A stretch of 64,000 nt of DNA from Wenyingzhuangia marina (GTDB lineage Bacteria > Bacteroidota > Bacteroidia > Flavobacteriales > Flavobacteriaceae), in the NCBI RefSeq assembly GCF_900130035.1, contig NZ_FQXQ01000002.1, positions 643,964 through 707,963 of the forward strand. Direction: 5' to 3'. A model generated the notes under the pieces. The model searched no databases. It was given only the letters and a program-made list of their open reading frames with translations, and had not been told where the DNA came from. Below are positions 1 to 7,758 of this stretch, in pieces; the stretch's first letter is position 1; the number at the start of each line of letters is the position of its first letter. A program made the position numbers and the translations under genes.

Positions 1-1041
1 ATCAGCCTTTACCAATGCTTGTTCAGCATCTTTTCCTGATAAGTTTTTATTTCTTAAATCGATTAACATACAGTGATTGTCTGTTCCTCCTGAAATAATC
101 TTATAATCTTTAGCTACTAATTCTTTAGCCAATCTTGCAGCATTCTTTTTAACTTGAACTTGGTAGTGTAAATATTCATCAGTTAAAGCTTCTCCTAAAG
201 CAATTGCTTTTGCAGCAATTACATGCTCTAAAGGTCCACCTTGCATTCCTGGAAATACTGCTCCGTTAAGAATAGCAGACATCATTTTTAAATCTCCATT
301 CTTTAAAGTAATTCCATCTTTGTTTTCAAAATCTTTCCCCATCATAATCATTCCTCCTCTTGGACCTCTTAAAGTCTTGTGAGTAGTTGTTGTAACGAAA
401 TGACAGTGTGGCATTGGATCGTTTAAAATTCCTTTTGCAATCATTCCAGATGGATGAGAAATATCGGCTAATAAATAAGCTCCTACTTCATCAGCAATTT
501 CTCTAAATTTAGCAAAATCCATATCTCTAGAGTAAGAAGATGCACCTGCAACAATCATTTTAGGCTTTTCTGCTTTAGCAATTTTTAAAATGTTGTCATA
601 ATTTAAAACCTCAGTTTCTTTATCAACACCATAGTGAACCGCTTGGTAAATTTTACCTGAAAAGTTTACCGGAGAACCATGTGTTAAGTGACCACCGTGA
701 GATAAGTCAAAACCTAAAATTTTATCTCCTGGCTCTAAAACCGCAAAATATACTGCTGCGTTTGCTTGAGAACCTGAGTGAGGCTGTACGTTAACATACT
801 CTGCACCATATAATTCTTTAGCTCTATCGATTGCTAATTGTTCAACAATATCAACAACTTCACATCCTCCGTAATATCTTTTTCCTGGATATCCTTCAGC
901 ATATTTATTTGTTAAAACAGAACCTTGTGCTTCCATTACTTGTTCGCTTACAAAGTTTTCAGAAGCAATTAATTCAATTCCTTTTAATTGTCTTTCTTTT
1001 TCGTCTTGAATTAAATCAAATATGATTTGATCACGTTTCAT
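1..1041 (-). CDS. glyA: Serine hydroxymethyltransferase, 3' end cut by window edge
   Basis: This PLP enzyme interconverts serine plus tetrahydrofolate with glycine plus 5,10-methylene-THF in the cytoplasm and supplies one-carbon units. I translated the minus strand directly. It starts [10 protein letters not shown] at 1041 and stays open to base 1, giving 347 codons. Family proteins are about 420 residues, so roughly 75 C-terminal residues lie outside the window. Visible family motifs are the IELIASENF segment near residue 25, the YPGKRYYGG substrate loop at 51-59, the [11 protein letters not shown] cofactor region near 112-122, and the PLP Schiff-base lysine K222 in [15 protein letters not shown] consensus promoter lies just upstream at 1075-1109. 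The identification is secure. Confidence 0.97.
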   Translation of the reverse strand, partial: MKRDQIIFDLIQDEKERQLKGIELIASENFVSEQVMEAQGSVLTNKYAEGYPGKRYYGGCEVVDIVEQLAIDRAKELYGAEYVNVQPHSGSQANAAVYFAVLEPGDKILGFDLSHGGHLTHGSPVNFSGKIYQAVHYGVDKETEVLNYDNILKIAKAEKPKMIVAGASSYSRDMDFAKFREIADEVGAYLLADISHPSGMIAKGILNDPMPHCHFVTTTTHKTLRGPRGGMIMMGKDFENKDGITLKNGDLKMMSAILNGAVFPGMQGGPLEHVIAAKAIALGEALTDEYLHYQVQVKKNAARLAKELVAKDYKIISGGTDNHCMLIDLRNKNLSGKDAEQALVKAD

Positions 1042-1074
1042 ATTCTAGGTGTTTTTGAGGTTGAAAATGAGTTG

Positions 1075-1109
1075 CAAAAATAATAAATATTTATACACAC
1101 TTAGCCAAA
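1075..1109 (-). promoter_or_regulatory. Promoter of glyA, Bacteroidota type
   Basis: On the minus strand a TTTG (-33 element, 1106-1109) is followed after 23 bases by TATTTTTG (1075-1082). The latter fits the TAnnTTTG -7 consensus of the Bacteroidota primary sigma factor. It would start transcription about 27 bases before the glyA ATG. This is a motif match only, with no transcription data. Confidence 0.6.
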
Positions 1110-1230
1110 AGAATTAAGAATATATTACCTTATTTTTCTTTTAAAAAGAAAACTATTCTTTTATTTATTTCTTTTTGACATATTTTACACATAATCCTTC
1201 ACAAAAAATAAGTTCAATATAAAATCTAAT

Positions 1231-1238
1231 TACCTTTG
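1231..1238 (+). promoter_or_regulatory. -7 promoter element of the HAD phosphatase gene
   Basis: TACCTTTG fits the Bacteroidota TAnnTTTG element and lies 33 bases before the HAD gene start. No convincing TTTG/TTG -33 element is seen at the right distance, so the assignment rests on one box. Confidence 0.4.
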
Positions 1239-1270
1239 TACTTAGTGAAAACAACCACAAAACACATCTA

Positions 1271-2071
1271 ATGAATTACAAAATGATTGTTTTAGACATG
1301 GATGATACTTTATTAAAAGACGATCATACCATTTCCGAAAGAAACAAAAAAGCTATAAAAGCAGCACAAGAAGCAGGAAAATATGTAGTACTTGCCTCGG
1401 GTAGACCTACTCCTGCAATGGTTCAGTACGCAAAAGAACTAGAATTAGACAAATACAATTCCTACATCATTTCTTTCAATGGTGGTCAAATCATTAATAT
1501 GGCTGATGAAACCTGTATTTTTGAACAAACATTAGCTGTAGAAGATATTCATAAATTATATGATTTTAGCAAAGAACACAAAACTGCTTTTATTACCTAT
1601 TATGATGGGAAAATTATAGGAACTCAAGAGTCTGAATATATTGATGTAGAAAAAAACATTACAGGAATGCCTTATGTAGTAGTAAATGATTTAAAAGCTA
1701 ACATAACCAAAAACTGTGTTAAATGTTTATTACTTGAAGAGCCTAACTATTTAAAACAAGTAGAAACCAAGCTTAAATCTTATAGGCCCGATTTAAGTGT
1801 TTCATTATCTAAACCTTTCTTTTTAGAAGTAATGCCACAAGGAATAGACAAAGCTGCTACTTTAAAAAGATTGATTGATCAGTTAGGAATAAAACAAGAA
1901 GAAACCATTGCTGTTGGAAATGCAGAAAATGATTTAACAATGATTGAATTTGCTGGATTAGGTGTATGGGTAAAAAACGTAACTCCGGAATTAAAAAACT
2001 GTGCAAATTTAATTGTTTCTTCAAATAATGATGATGGAGTTGCAGAAGTTATTGAAAAACATATGTTATAA
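1271..2071 (+). CDS. HAD-superfamily phosphatase, Cof/YidA type
   Basis: This is a cytoplasmic haloacid-dehalogenase phosphatase of the Cof-type (IIB cap) subfamily, whose members remove phosphate from sugar phosphates, nucleotides or other small metabolites. The N-terminus carries the DxD motif in LDMDDTL, with nucleophile D9 and acid/base D11. A Ser/Thr-containing motif II follows in VLASGRP near residues 41-47. The C-terminal Mg-binding motif is in AVGNAENDLTMIEFAGLG near residues 214-231. The length of 266 residues is normal for the subfamily. The substrate cannot be deduced. It has its own promoter-like element and is the first of two genes before a strong terminator, the second being the small zinc-ribbon gene. 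Confidence 0.88.
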   Translation: MNYKMIVLDMDDTLLKDDHTISERNKKAIKAAQEAGKYVVLASGRPTPAMVQYAKELELDKYNSYIISFNGGQIINMADETCIFEQTLAVEDIHKLYDFSKEHKTAFITYYDGKIIGTQESEYIDVEKNITGMPYVVVNDLKANITKNCVKCLLLEEPNYLKQVETKLKSYRPDLSVSLSKPFFLEVMPQGIDKAATLKRLIDQLGIKQEETIAVGNAENDLTMIEFAGLGVWVKNVTPELKNCANLIVSSNNDDGVAEVIEKHML

Positions 2072-2151
2072 AAGCATTTTACACATTAACAAATATCAAT
2101 AAAACTAAAGTTTATATATTCTACATTTATGGTGAAATCATTAATTGAACC

Positions 2152-2352
2152 ATGAAAAGAAAACACTGTCCTTGTTGTAATTCTACCTTAAGATTTAGAA
2201 GACAAAAAAAAAACATATATAAACTATTCTTTTTTGTAAAAATGTATACTTGTTCCAACTGTGATACTTTGTACGCATGGATTAAAGGTCTTGATAAATC
2301 AGTTTGTATCAAATCTGGAAGTACAGAAAAAGTTACTAAAACTACATCATAA
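2152..2352 (+). CDS. Mini zinc-ribbon protein, unknown function
   Basis: This small basic protein has 66 residues. Two CxxC knuckles are visible, C6-x2-C9 (with an extra C8) and C34-x2-C37, separated by a basic and hydrophobic stretch (RFRRQKK then YKLFFFVKMY). That is the layout of a zinc ribbon. After the second knuckle comes YAWIKGLDKS and a hydrophilic tail. It sits 80 bases after the HAD gene on the same strand and ends one base before a strong hairpin terminator, which supports it being expressed. I do not recognise the family. Nucleic-acid or protein binding through zinc would be an inference only. The antisense reading frame in the same place is treated as a shadow. Confidence 0.6.
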   Translation: MKRKHCPCCNSTLRFRRQKKNIYKLFFFVKMYTCSNCDTLYAWIKGLDKSVCIKSGSTEKVTKTTS

Positions 2353-2386
2353 AAAAAAGCCACTCAATTGAGTGGCTTTTTTTTAT
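2353..2386. terminator. Bidirectional Rho-independent terminator
   Basis: A perfect stem GCCACTCAATTGAGTGGC is flanked by A8 on the left and T8 on the right, so it can stop both the zinc-ribbon gene and the convergent YwqK-like gene. Confidence 0.85.
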
Positions 2387-2403
2387 GATGTTATTCTTTT
2401 AAT

Positions 2404-2772
2404 TTATTCTTCAGTATCACTATCAGCTAATTGAGAATTATCTGACTTTAATTTATAAACACTTGCTACTCTGTAGTCTGTTCCATAATCTACTTGAGTA
2501 ACTAAATTTGTGTTTTTTCCAAAATACCAAGTACCTGTTTTTTTACCGTCTTTATATTCTCCTATAGATTTTTTCTCACCTTTCAGATCATATGCAGTCC
2601 AAGTTCCTTGCATTTTTTTATCTGCATCAATAAAACCTGTTTGAGCAACTTTTCCATTTTCATGAAAATAAGTTACTTTATACATGCTTCCTTGTTTTAC
2701 AATTTTAACGTCATTTTGTGCGTAAGTAAACAAACCTACAAATAGTGATAATATTAATGTAATTGCTTTCAT
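2404..2772 (-). CDS. Secreted YwqK/MORN-repeat-like protein
   Basis: This 122-residue protein starts with a signal peptide (MKAITLILSLFVGLFTYAQ, cleavage probably before the mature N-terminus near residue 20), so it should be exported to the periplasm or beyond. The mature part contains repeated motifs of the type YFHENGKVAQTGFI, GTWTAYDLKGEKKSIGEY and KDGKKTGTWYFG. These are characteristic of the YwqK antitoxin-like/MORN-variant family, common in Flavobacteriia as small beta-rich secreted proteins. The tail is acidic (DSDTEE). The molecular role is unknown, and the 'antitoxin' name of the family should not be read as evidence of a toxin system here because no toxin gene is adjacent. A consensus promoter lies upstream. 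Confidence 0.75.
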   Translation of the reverse strand: MKAITLILSLFVGLFTYAQNDVKIVKQGSMYKVTYFHENGKVAQTGFIDADKKMQGTWTAYDLKGEKKSIGEYKDGKKTGTWYFGKNTNLVTQVDYGTDYRVASVYKLKSDNSQLADSDTEE

Positions 2773-2803
2773 AATAGTTGTTTTATGTTGATACTCTCTA
2801 ACT

Positions 2804-2834
2804 CAAAGTTACAAAACATTTTACATTGAAACAA
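2804..2834 (-). promoter_or_regulatory. Promoter of the YwqK-like gene
   Basis: On the minus strand TTG (2832-2834), then 20 bases, then TAACTTTG (2804-2811) matches the Bacteroidota -33/-7 pattern. The start codon follows about 30 bases downstream. Confidence 0.5.
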
Positions 2835-2890
2835 CATTAAATTAACATTAATTTAACATTAAAACACATCTGTTATAAATATGATAAAAA

Positions 2891-3259
2891 TTAAAAGTTA
2901 ATATCCAAAATCCCATAATGAGAATCATGTTGAGTAACCTTACTATTCTCAATCAATAATACCTGTGGAGACTGATGCACAACATTAAACCTATTAGCAA
3001 TCTCATTAGAAATATCTCTATGGCTAATCAAATCCAAAAAGTACAACTGATAATCTTCTCCAATTTTCTTTTCAAACTTATTTAATACACTAGCACTAAT
3101 ACTACAACGTGTACTGTGTTTAAAAATAATTACTTTGTTTGTTTTAGATACCTCAACAATATCATCCAATTGAGAAATATTGGTTAGTGGAATCCAGTTT
3201 ACCTTTGCTCCTTCCTTTTCTTCTCTATTTTTTCCTAAAAAACTATCTAATAATCCCAT
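2891..3259 (-). CDS. ytxJ: YtxJ-like monothiol thioredoxin-fold protein
   Basis: This 122-residue cytoplasmic protein has a thioredoxin-like fold and a single active-site cysteine (C52) in FKHSTRCSIS, matching the YtxJ family. YtxJ proteins are annotated as bacillithiol-system redox proteins, thought to act like monothiol bacilliredoxins on mixed disulfides. The downstream part (YQLYFLDLISHRDISNEIA, then VVHQSPQVLLIENSK with the cis-Pro loop) supports the fold. I chose the ATG at 3259 (MGLLDSFLG, as in relatives) and not the ATG at 3283, because a -7 promoter element at 3283-3290 overlaps the longer start. No bacillithiol synthesis genes are in the window, so its thiol partner is an inference. 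Confidence 0.82.
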   Translation of the reverse strand: MGLLDSFLGKNREEKEGAKVNWIPLTNISQLDDIVEVSKTNKVIIFKHSTRCSISASVLNKFEKKIGEDYQLYFLDLISHRDISNEIANRFNVVHQSPQVLLIENSKVTQHDSHYGILDINF

Positions 3260-3282
3260 ATCAATTATATTATTTATGAGCA

Positions 3283-3290
3283 CAAAAATA
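3283..3290 (-). promoter_or_regulatory. -7 element of the ytxJ-like gene
   Basis: The minus strand reads TATTTTTG, a perfect TAnnTTTG match. It overlaps the first possible ATG (3281-3283) and so argues for translation from 3259. Confidence 0.45.
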
Positions 3291-3522
3291 CTCGTTTCAT
3301 TTTAATTTACTATTTCTTATTCTATTGTCGATTATCAATTGCCTCCTTACAAAGTCTTTTCTATGTCAAAAAAACAGATAAAACTTAAAAATCAATTATT
3401 TATACAGACAAAAAGTCTTTCTAGCAGACATTTTAACAGAAAAAACAAAAAGGAATATCATTTGACTAATACAAATCAAGTAATAAAATTGAAAAAGTAT
3501 TATCAACCTAAAAAAGCAACTT

Positions 3523-6111
3523 ATGAACTTTAACAATTATACCATAAAATCGCAAGAGGTTGTTCAACAAGCACAACAAATTGCACAAGGATTAGGACAT
3601 CAACAAATAGAAAACACTCACCTACTGAAGGCTATTCTAGAAGTAGATGAGCACGTAACTCCTTTTATTTTAAAGAAGTTACAAGTAAATTTTGAACTCC
3701 TACCACAAATTCTAGACAAAACGCTAGAAAGTTTTCCTAAGGTAACTGGAGGACAAATAGGATTATCTAGTACTTCTGCCAGAACCTTAACAGACGCTAG
3801 TAATATTGCAAAAAAAATGGATGATGAATATGTATCTATTGAGCATTTATTATTAGCCATTTTAAATAATAAAGATACTATTAGTCAATTATTAAAAGAC
3901 CAAGGTGTTACCGAAAAAGGATTAAGAGCTGCTATTGATGAGATTAGAAAAGGTCAAAAAGTAACCTCACAAAGTGCAGAAGAAACCTACAATGCTTTAA
4001 ATAAATATGCGAAAAATTTAAATGAATTAGCAAGTACTGGTAAACTAGATCCTGTAATTGGTCGCGATGAAGAAATTCGTAGAATTCTGCAAATTTTATC
4101 TCGTAGAACCAAAAACAACCCAATGTTAATTGGAGAACCTGGAGTAGGTAAAACAGCCATTGCCGAAGGTTTAGCACACAGAATTGTAAAAGGTGATGTT
4201 CCTGAAAACTTAAAAGACAAGCAAGTATTTTCATTAGACATGGGTGCCTTAATTGCTGGAGCAAAATACAAAGGAGAATTTGAAGAACGTTTAAAATCTG
4301 TAGTTAAAGAAGTAACGTCAGCACACGGAGATATCGTCTTATTTATTGATGAAATTCACACACTTGTAGGTGCTGGTGGCGGTGAAGGTGCTATGGATGC
4401 TGCCAATATTTTAAAACCTGCTTTGGCTCGTGGAGAATTAAGAGCTATTGGAGCGACTACTTTAGATGAATACCAAAAATATTTTGAAAAAGACAAAGCT
4501 TTAGAAAGACGTTTCCAAAAGGTGATTGTAAATGAACCTGATACCGAAAGTGCCATTTCAATTTTGCGTGGTATTAAAGAAAAATATGAAGCGCATCATA
4601 AAATACAAATAAAAGATAGTGCTATTATTGCTGCAGTAGAATTGAGTCAACGTTACATTACCTCACGTTTTTTACCAGACAAAGCCATCGACTTAATGGA
4701 TGAAGCTGCTGCTAAAATGCGTATGGAAATCAACTCTAAACCAGAAGAACTAGATGTATTAGATAGAAAAGTAATGCAGTTAGAAATTGAAATTGAAGCT
4801 ATTAAACGTGAAAAAGATGAAAAAAAACTATCTATTTTACGTAAAGATTTAGCCAATATCAAAGAACAGCGTGATGCTATTTATACTCAATGGAAATCAG
4901 AGAAAGAGGTCGTAGATAATATCCAAACCATTAAAGATGAAATTGAGCAATACAAACTAGAAGCTGATAAAGCTGAACGCGATGGAAATTATGGTTTGGT
5001 AGCCGAGTTAAGATATGGTAAAATTAAAGATGCTCAAACTCGTTTGGAAACTGCTCAAAAAACAATGGCTCAAAATCAAGATGAATCTTTGGTAAAAGAA
5101 GAAGTTACCGAAGATGATATTGCAGAAGTTGTAGCCAAATGGACAGGAGTTCCTGTTCAAAAAATGTTACAAAGCGAAAGAGAAAAGCTTCTAAAACTAG
5201 AAGATGAATTACACCAAAGAGTTGTAGGTCAAGAAGATGCTATTGAAGCGGTTTCTGATGCGGTAAGACGTTCTAGAGCTGGTTTACAAGATGCGAGAAA
5301 ACCTCTAGGAACTTTCTTGTTCTTGGGAACAACAGGTGTAGGTAAAACTGAGTTAGCAAAAGCTTTAGCTGAATATTTATTTGATGATGAAAATGCATTG
5401 ACTCGTATAGATATGAGTGAATACCAAGAACGTCATTCGGTAAGTAGATTGGTAGGAGCACCTCCAGGATACGTAGGTTACGACGAAGGTGGACAGTTGA
5501 CTGAAGCAGTAAGACGAAGACCTTATTCTGTGGTTTTATTAGATGAAATTGAAAAAGCGCATCCAGATACTTTTAACATTTTGTTACAAGTATTAGATGA
5601 AGGAAGATTGACCGATAACAAAGGGCGTTTGGCTGATTTTAAAAACACCATAATTATCATGACTTCTAATATGGGTGCCGAAATTATTCAAGAACGATTT
5701 GAAAAAGCTACAACTAAAAATCGTGCAGAAATATCAGAAATAGCAAAAGGGGAAGTATTACAAAACTTAAAAAAAATTGTAAGACCTGAGTTTATCAACC
5801 GTATTGATGAAATCGTAATGTTTACTCCATTAGACATCAACGAAATTAGTCAAATAGTTGAATTGCATTTAAAAGGATTAACTCATTTATTAGCTGGTAA
5901 AGAAATTACTTTAACCGCTACAGAACATGCAAAACTAGCCCTAGCTAAGAAAGGATATGATCCTGAATTTGGAGCAAGACCTGTAAAACGTGTGATTCAG
6001 AAAGAAGTACTAAATCTATTATCTAAAGAGATTTTAGCAGGTAACATACAGAATCAGAGTCATGTAGAACTGGATGCTATAGATGATAAGCTATTCTTTA
6101 AAAATAAATAA
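3523..6111 (+). CDS. clpB: ATP-dependent disaggregase chaperone ClpB
   Basis: ClpB is the Hsp104-type ring ATPase that threads aggregated proteins through its pore together with DnaK. Its 862 residues are the normal length. Domains in order are a Clp N-domain (about 1-145), NBD1 with Walker A GEPGVGKT near 204-211 and Walker [10 protein letters not shown] near 272, the coiled-coil middle domain (about 410-525) that separates ClpB from ClpA/ClpC, and NBD2 with Walker [10 protein letters not shown] near 602 and Walker [11 protein letters not shown] near 669. The C-terminus has the [11 protein letters not shown] segment. No ClpP-binding tripeptide loop of the ClpA type is seen. It is a single-gene unit followed by a terminator. 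No clear heat-shock promoter could be recognised in the 240 bases upstream. Confidence 0.97.
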   Translation: MNFNNYTIKSQEVVQQAQQIAQGLGHQQIENTHLLKAILEVDEHVTPFILKKLQVNFELLPQILDKTLESFPKVTGGQIGLSSTSARTLTDASNIAKKMDDEYVSIEHLLLAILNNKDTISQLLKDQGVTEKGLRAAIDEIRKGQKVTSQSAEETYNALNKYAKNLNELASTGKLDPVIGRDEEIRRILQILSRRTKNNPMLIGEPGVGKTAIAEGLAHRIVKGDVPENLKDKQVFSLDMGALIAGAKYKGEFEERLKSVVKEVTSAHGDIVLFIDEIHTLVGAGGGEGAMDAANILKPALARGELRAIGATTLDEYQKYFEKDKALERRFQKVIVNEPDTESAISILRGIKEKYEAHHKIQIKDSAIIAAVELSQRYITSRFLPDKAIDLMDEAAAKMRMEINSKPEELDVLDRKVMQLEIEIEAIKREKDEKKLSILRKDLANIKEQRDAIYTQWKSEKEVVDNIQTIKDEIEQYKLEADKAERDGNYGLVAELRYGKIKDAQTRLETAQKTMAQNQDESLVKEEVTEDDIAEVVAKWTGVPVQKMLQSEREKLLKLEDELHQRVVGQEDAIEAVSDAVRRSRAGLQDARKPLGTFLFLGTTGVGKTELAKALAEYLFDDENALTRIDMSEYQERHSVSRLVGAPPGYVGYDEGGQLTEAVRRRPYSVVLLDEIEKAHPDTFNILLQVLDEGRLTDNKGRLADFKNTIIIMTSNMGAEIIQERFEKATTKNRAEISEIAKGEVLQNLKKIVRPEFINRIDEIVMFTPLDINEISQIVELHLKGLTHLLAGKEITLTATEHAKLALAKKGYDPEFGARPVKRVIQKEVLNLLSKEILAGNIQNQSHVELDAIDDKLFFKNK

Positions 6112-6120
6112 ATTAACCAT

Positions 6121-6157
6121 TTAAAGCTCTTTATTTCAATACAATAAAGAGCTTTAT
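6121..6157 (+). terminator. Terminator after clpB
   Basis: The stem TTAAAGCTCTTTAT pairs with ATAAAGAGCTTTATAA around a short loop, ten bases after the clpB stop. The T tract is weak, but position and symmetry support termination. Confidence 0.6.
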
Positions 6158-6224
6158 AAAAATAATGGCCTTTCATCCTTTTTATTCCTATACAAAAAAC
6201 CTATATTTATTTAAAAAAAGATAA

Positions 6225-6614
6225 ATGCTATTATTCACTTACGGTACTTTAAAATTAGAGAAAGTACAAACAGAAATTTTCGGAAAAGTTTTACAAGGTA
6301 AAGATGATATTGTAAAAGGATACAAATTGGGAATTTTCCATTTTGTAAACCCTGAAGCAATTGCTATTTCCGAAAAAGACTGTCACCCACTAGCAACTCC
6401 TAGTGAGAACCCTAATGATGAAATCAGTGGAACAATTTATGAAATTAACGAAGAAGAAATAAAAACAAAAGAAATATGTATAACAGACGATTGTGAAAGA
6501 GTACAAGTAATAACAGACTCTGGAACCATCTGCTGGATGTATGTAATAAAATCAAAGAAAAAATTGTTTAATTATATTAAAAATAATAACGATGAGCACA
6601 TTAAGATTGGGTGA
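6225..6614 (+). CDS. Gamma-glutamylcyclotransferase-like (AIG2) protein
   Basis: The N-terminus FTYGTLKLEK is the substrate-binding loop of the GGCT/AIG2 fold, and KGYKLGIF, HPLATPSENPNDEISGTIYEI and DSGTICWMYV follow in the usual order over 129 residues. Active family members cyclise gamma-glutamyl compounds to 5-oxoproline using a glutamate in a YE-x-x-Y-R/K-R-V context. Here that segment reads EICITDDCERVQV, and by eye the catalytic Glu position is occupied by Ile. The protein may therefore be a binding protein or have a different activity. This depends on a manual alignment from memory. Its last 23 bases overlap the peroxiredoxin gene in another frame, so the two are probably co-translated. 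Confidence 0.75.
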   Translation: MLLFTYGTLKLEKVQTEIFGKVLQGKDDIVKGYKLGIFHFVNPEAIAISEKDCHPLATPSENPNDEISGTIYEINEEEIKTKEICITDDCERVQVITDSGTICWMYVIKSKKKLFNYIKNNNDEHIKIG

Positions 6615-7230
6615 TAAAGCACCAAACTTTACAGCACAAACTACAGAAGGAGAAATTAACTTTCATGACTGGTTAGGTGATGGATGGGGAATTTTATTTT
6701 CTCACCCTGCAGATTACACACCAGTGTGTACAACTGAATTGGGAACTGTTGCTAAATACAAAGCAGAGTTTGATAAAAGAAATGTAAAAGTTGTAGCCTT
6801 AAGTGTTGATGGAATTGAATCTCACCACGGTTGGATTAAAGATATTAACGAAACACAAAGCACTACAGTAAACTTCCCTATTATTGCTGATGAAGACAAT
6901 AAAGTAGCTGATTTGTATGATATGATTCATCCAAACGCAGATGATAAATTAACCGTAAGATCAGTATTTGTTATCGGACCAGACAAAAAAATCAAATTAA
7001 TAATTACTTATCCTGCTTCAACAGGTAGAAACTTTGATGAATTATTAAGAGTGATTGATTCTTTACAGTTAACAGCATACCATAAAGTAGCAACACCTGC
7101 TAACTGGAAACATGGTGAGGATGTGGTGATTTCACCAGCTGTAACCAACGAACAAATTCCTGATTTATTCCCAAAAGGGCATAAAGAAGTTAAACCTTAT
7201 TTAAGAACAACACCTCAACCAAATATTTAA
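6592..7230 (+). CDS. 1-Cys peroxiredoxin (Prx6/AhpC-TSA family)
   Basis: This cytoplasmic thiol peroxidase reduces hydrogen peroxide and organic hydroperoxides. The peroxidatic cysteine C46 is in HPADYTPVCTTELG, the hallmark PxxxTxxC motif. The family arginine is in KLTVRSVFVIG. The long C-terminal dimerisation arm (VATPANWKHGEDVVISPAV to the end) and the length of 212 residues place it in the Prx6 subfamily, not in the 2-Cys AhpC subfamily. The start ATG lies inside the end of the upstream GGCT-like gene. A hairpin terminator follows. It adds to the peroxide-defence theme with oxyR and dps further along. Confidence 0.93.
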   Translation: MSTLRLGDKAPNFTAQTTEGEINFHDWLGDGWGILFSHPADYTPVCTTELGTVAKYKAEFDKRNVKVVALSVDGIESHHGWIKDINETQSTTVNFPIIADEDNKVADLYDMIHPNADDKLTVRSVFVIGPDKKIKLIITYPASTGRNFDELLRVIDSLQLTAYHKVATPANWKHGEDVVISPAVTNEQIPDLFPKGHKEVKPYLRTTPQPNI

Positions 7231-7254
7231 TTGAGTAAACGTTTTTAAAAACAT

Positions 7255-7291
7255 AAAAACTCCATGAATAAAATTTCATGGAGTTTTTTTT
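7255..7291 (+). terminator. Terminator after the peroxiredoxin gene
   Basis: The stem AAAACTCCATGAA pairs with TTCATGGAGTTTT around a short AT loop and runs into a T-rich tail. Confidence 0.82.
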
Positions 7292-7313
7292 ATTGAATCA
7301 ATATTAAAAAAAC

Positions 7314-7708
7314 ATGCTAAAAATAAATAAAGTACATCACATTGCTATTATCTGTAGTGATTATCAAAAATCAAAATAATTTTATACTGAAATTTTAGGA
7401 TTAAATATCATACAAGAAACTTATAGAAAAGAACATAATTCTTACAAACTAGATTTATGCCTAAACAACTTATATATAATATAATTGAATTGTTTTCCTT
7501 TCCAAATCCTGCCAAAAGACCTAGTAAACCAGAAGCTTTAGGCTTAAGACACCTTGCTTTTGAAGTTACCAGTATAGACGAATCTGTAGAAGTATTAAAA
7601 AATAATAATATTTCTGTGGAGCCAGTTAGAGTTGATGAACTTACGAATAAAAATTTCACCTTTTTTAAAGATCCTGATGAACTACCTATCGAAATTTATG
7701 AAGCTTAA
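7314..7708 (+). pseudogene. Broken VOC/glyoxalase-I-like metalloprotein (YaeR/SMU1112c type)
   Basis: Reading from the ATG at 7314 gives MLKINKVHHIAIICSDYQKS, the start of the YaeR/SMU1112c-type VOC metalloprotein family. An in-frame TAA follows at 7377-7379 where relatives have an aromatic or His residue before FYTEILGL. The same frame then continues convincingly (FYTEILGLNII and YKLDLCLN) to about 7467. The rest of the protein (IIELFSFPNPAKRPS, LRHLAFEV, FFKDPDELPIEIYE) lies in another frame, from about 7480 to the stop at 7708. Two independent lesions, a nonsense codon and a frameshift in an AT run, make a recent pseudogene more likely than a sequencing error. An 83-residue C-terminal piece could still be read from 7457, but it lacks the first metal-ligand half. 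Confidence 0.85.
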
Positions 7709-7758
7709 TTTTTAATCATGCCTTTGTATTTCTATATTTAAGCTATCAATAAAACCCT

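Noticed and set aside
831..1025. Plus-strand Leu/Gln-rich frame antisense to glyA
   Set aside because: Shadow of the real minus-strand glyA frame with unnatural composition.
2127..2363. Minus-strand frame opposite the zinc-ribbon gene
   Set aside because: Runs through the terminator and lacks motifs. The plus-strand frame with paired CxxC motifs is preferred.
2404..2772. Toxin-antitoxin system around the YwqK-like protein
   Set aside because: Only the family name suggests it. The protein has a signal peptide and no toxin-like neighbour exists.
3339..3533. 64-residue Lys/Gln/Tyr-rich frame upstream of clpB
   Set aside because: Low-complexity AT-rich leader translation, overlaps the clpB start, no recognisable motif.
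3618..5461. Several 60-106 residue antisense frames within clpB
   Set aside because: All mirror a strongly conserved coding gene. They are Ser/Leu/Ile-rich shadows.
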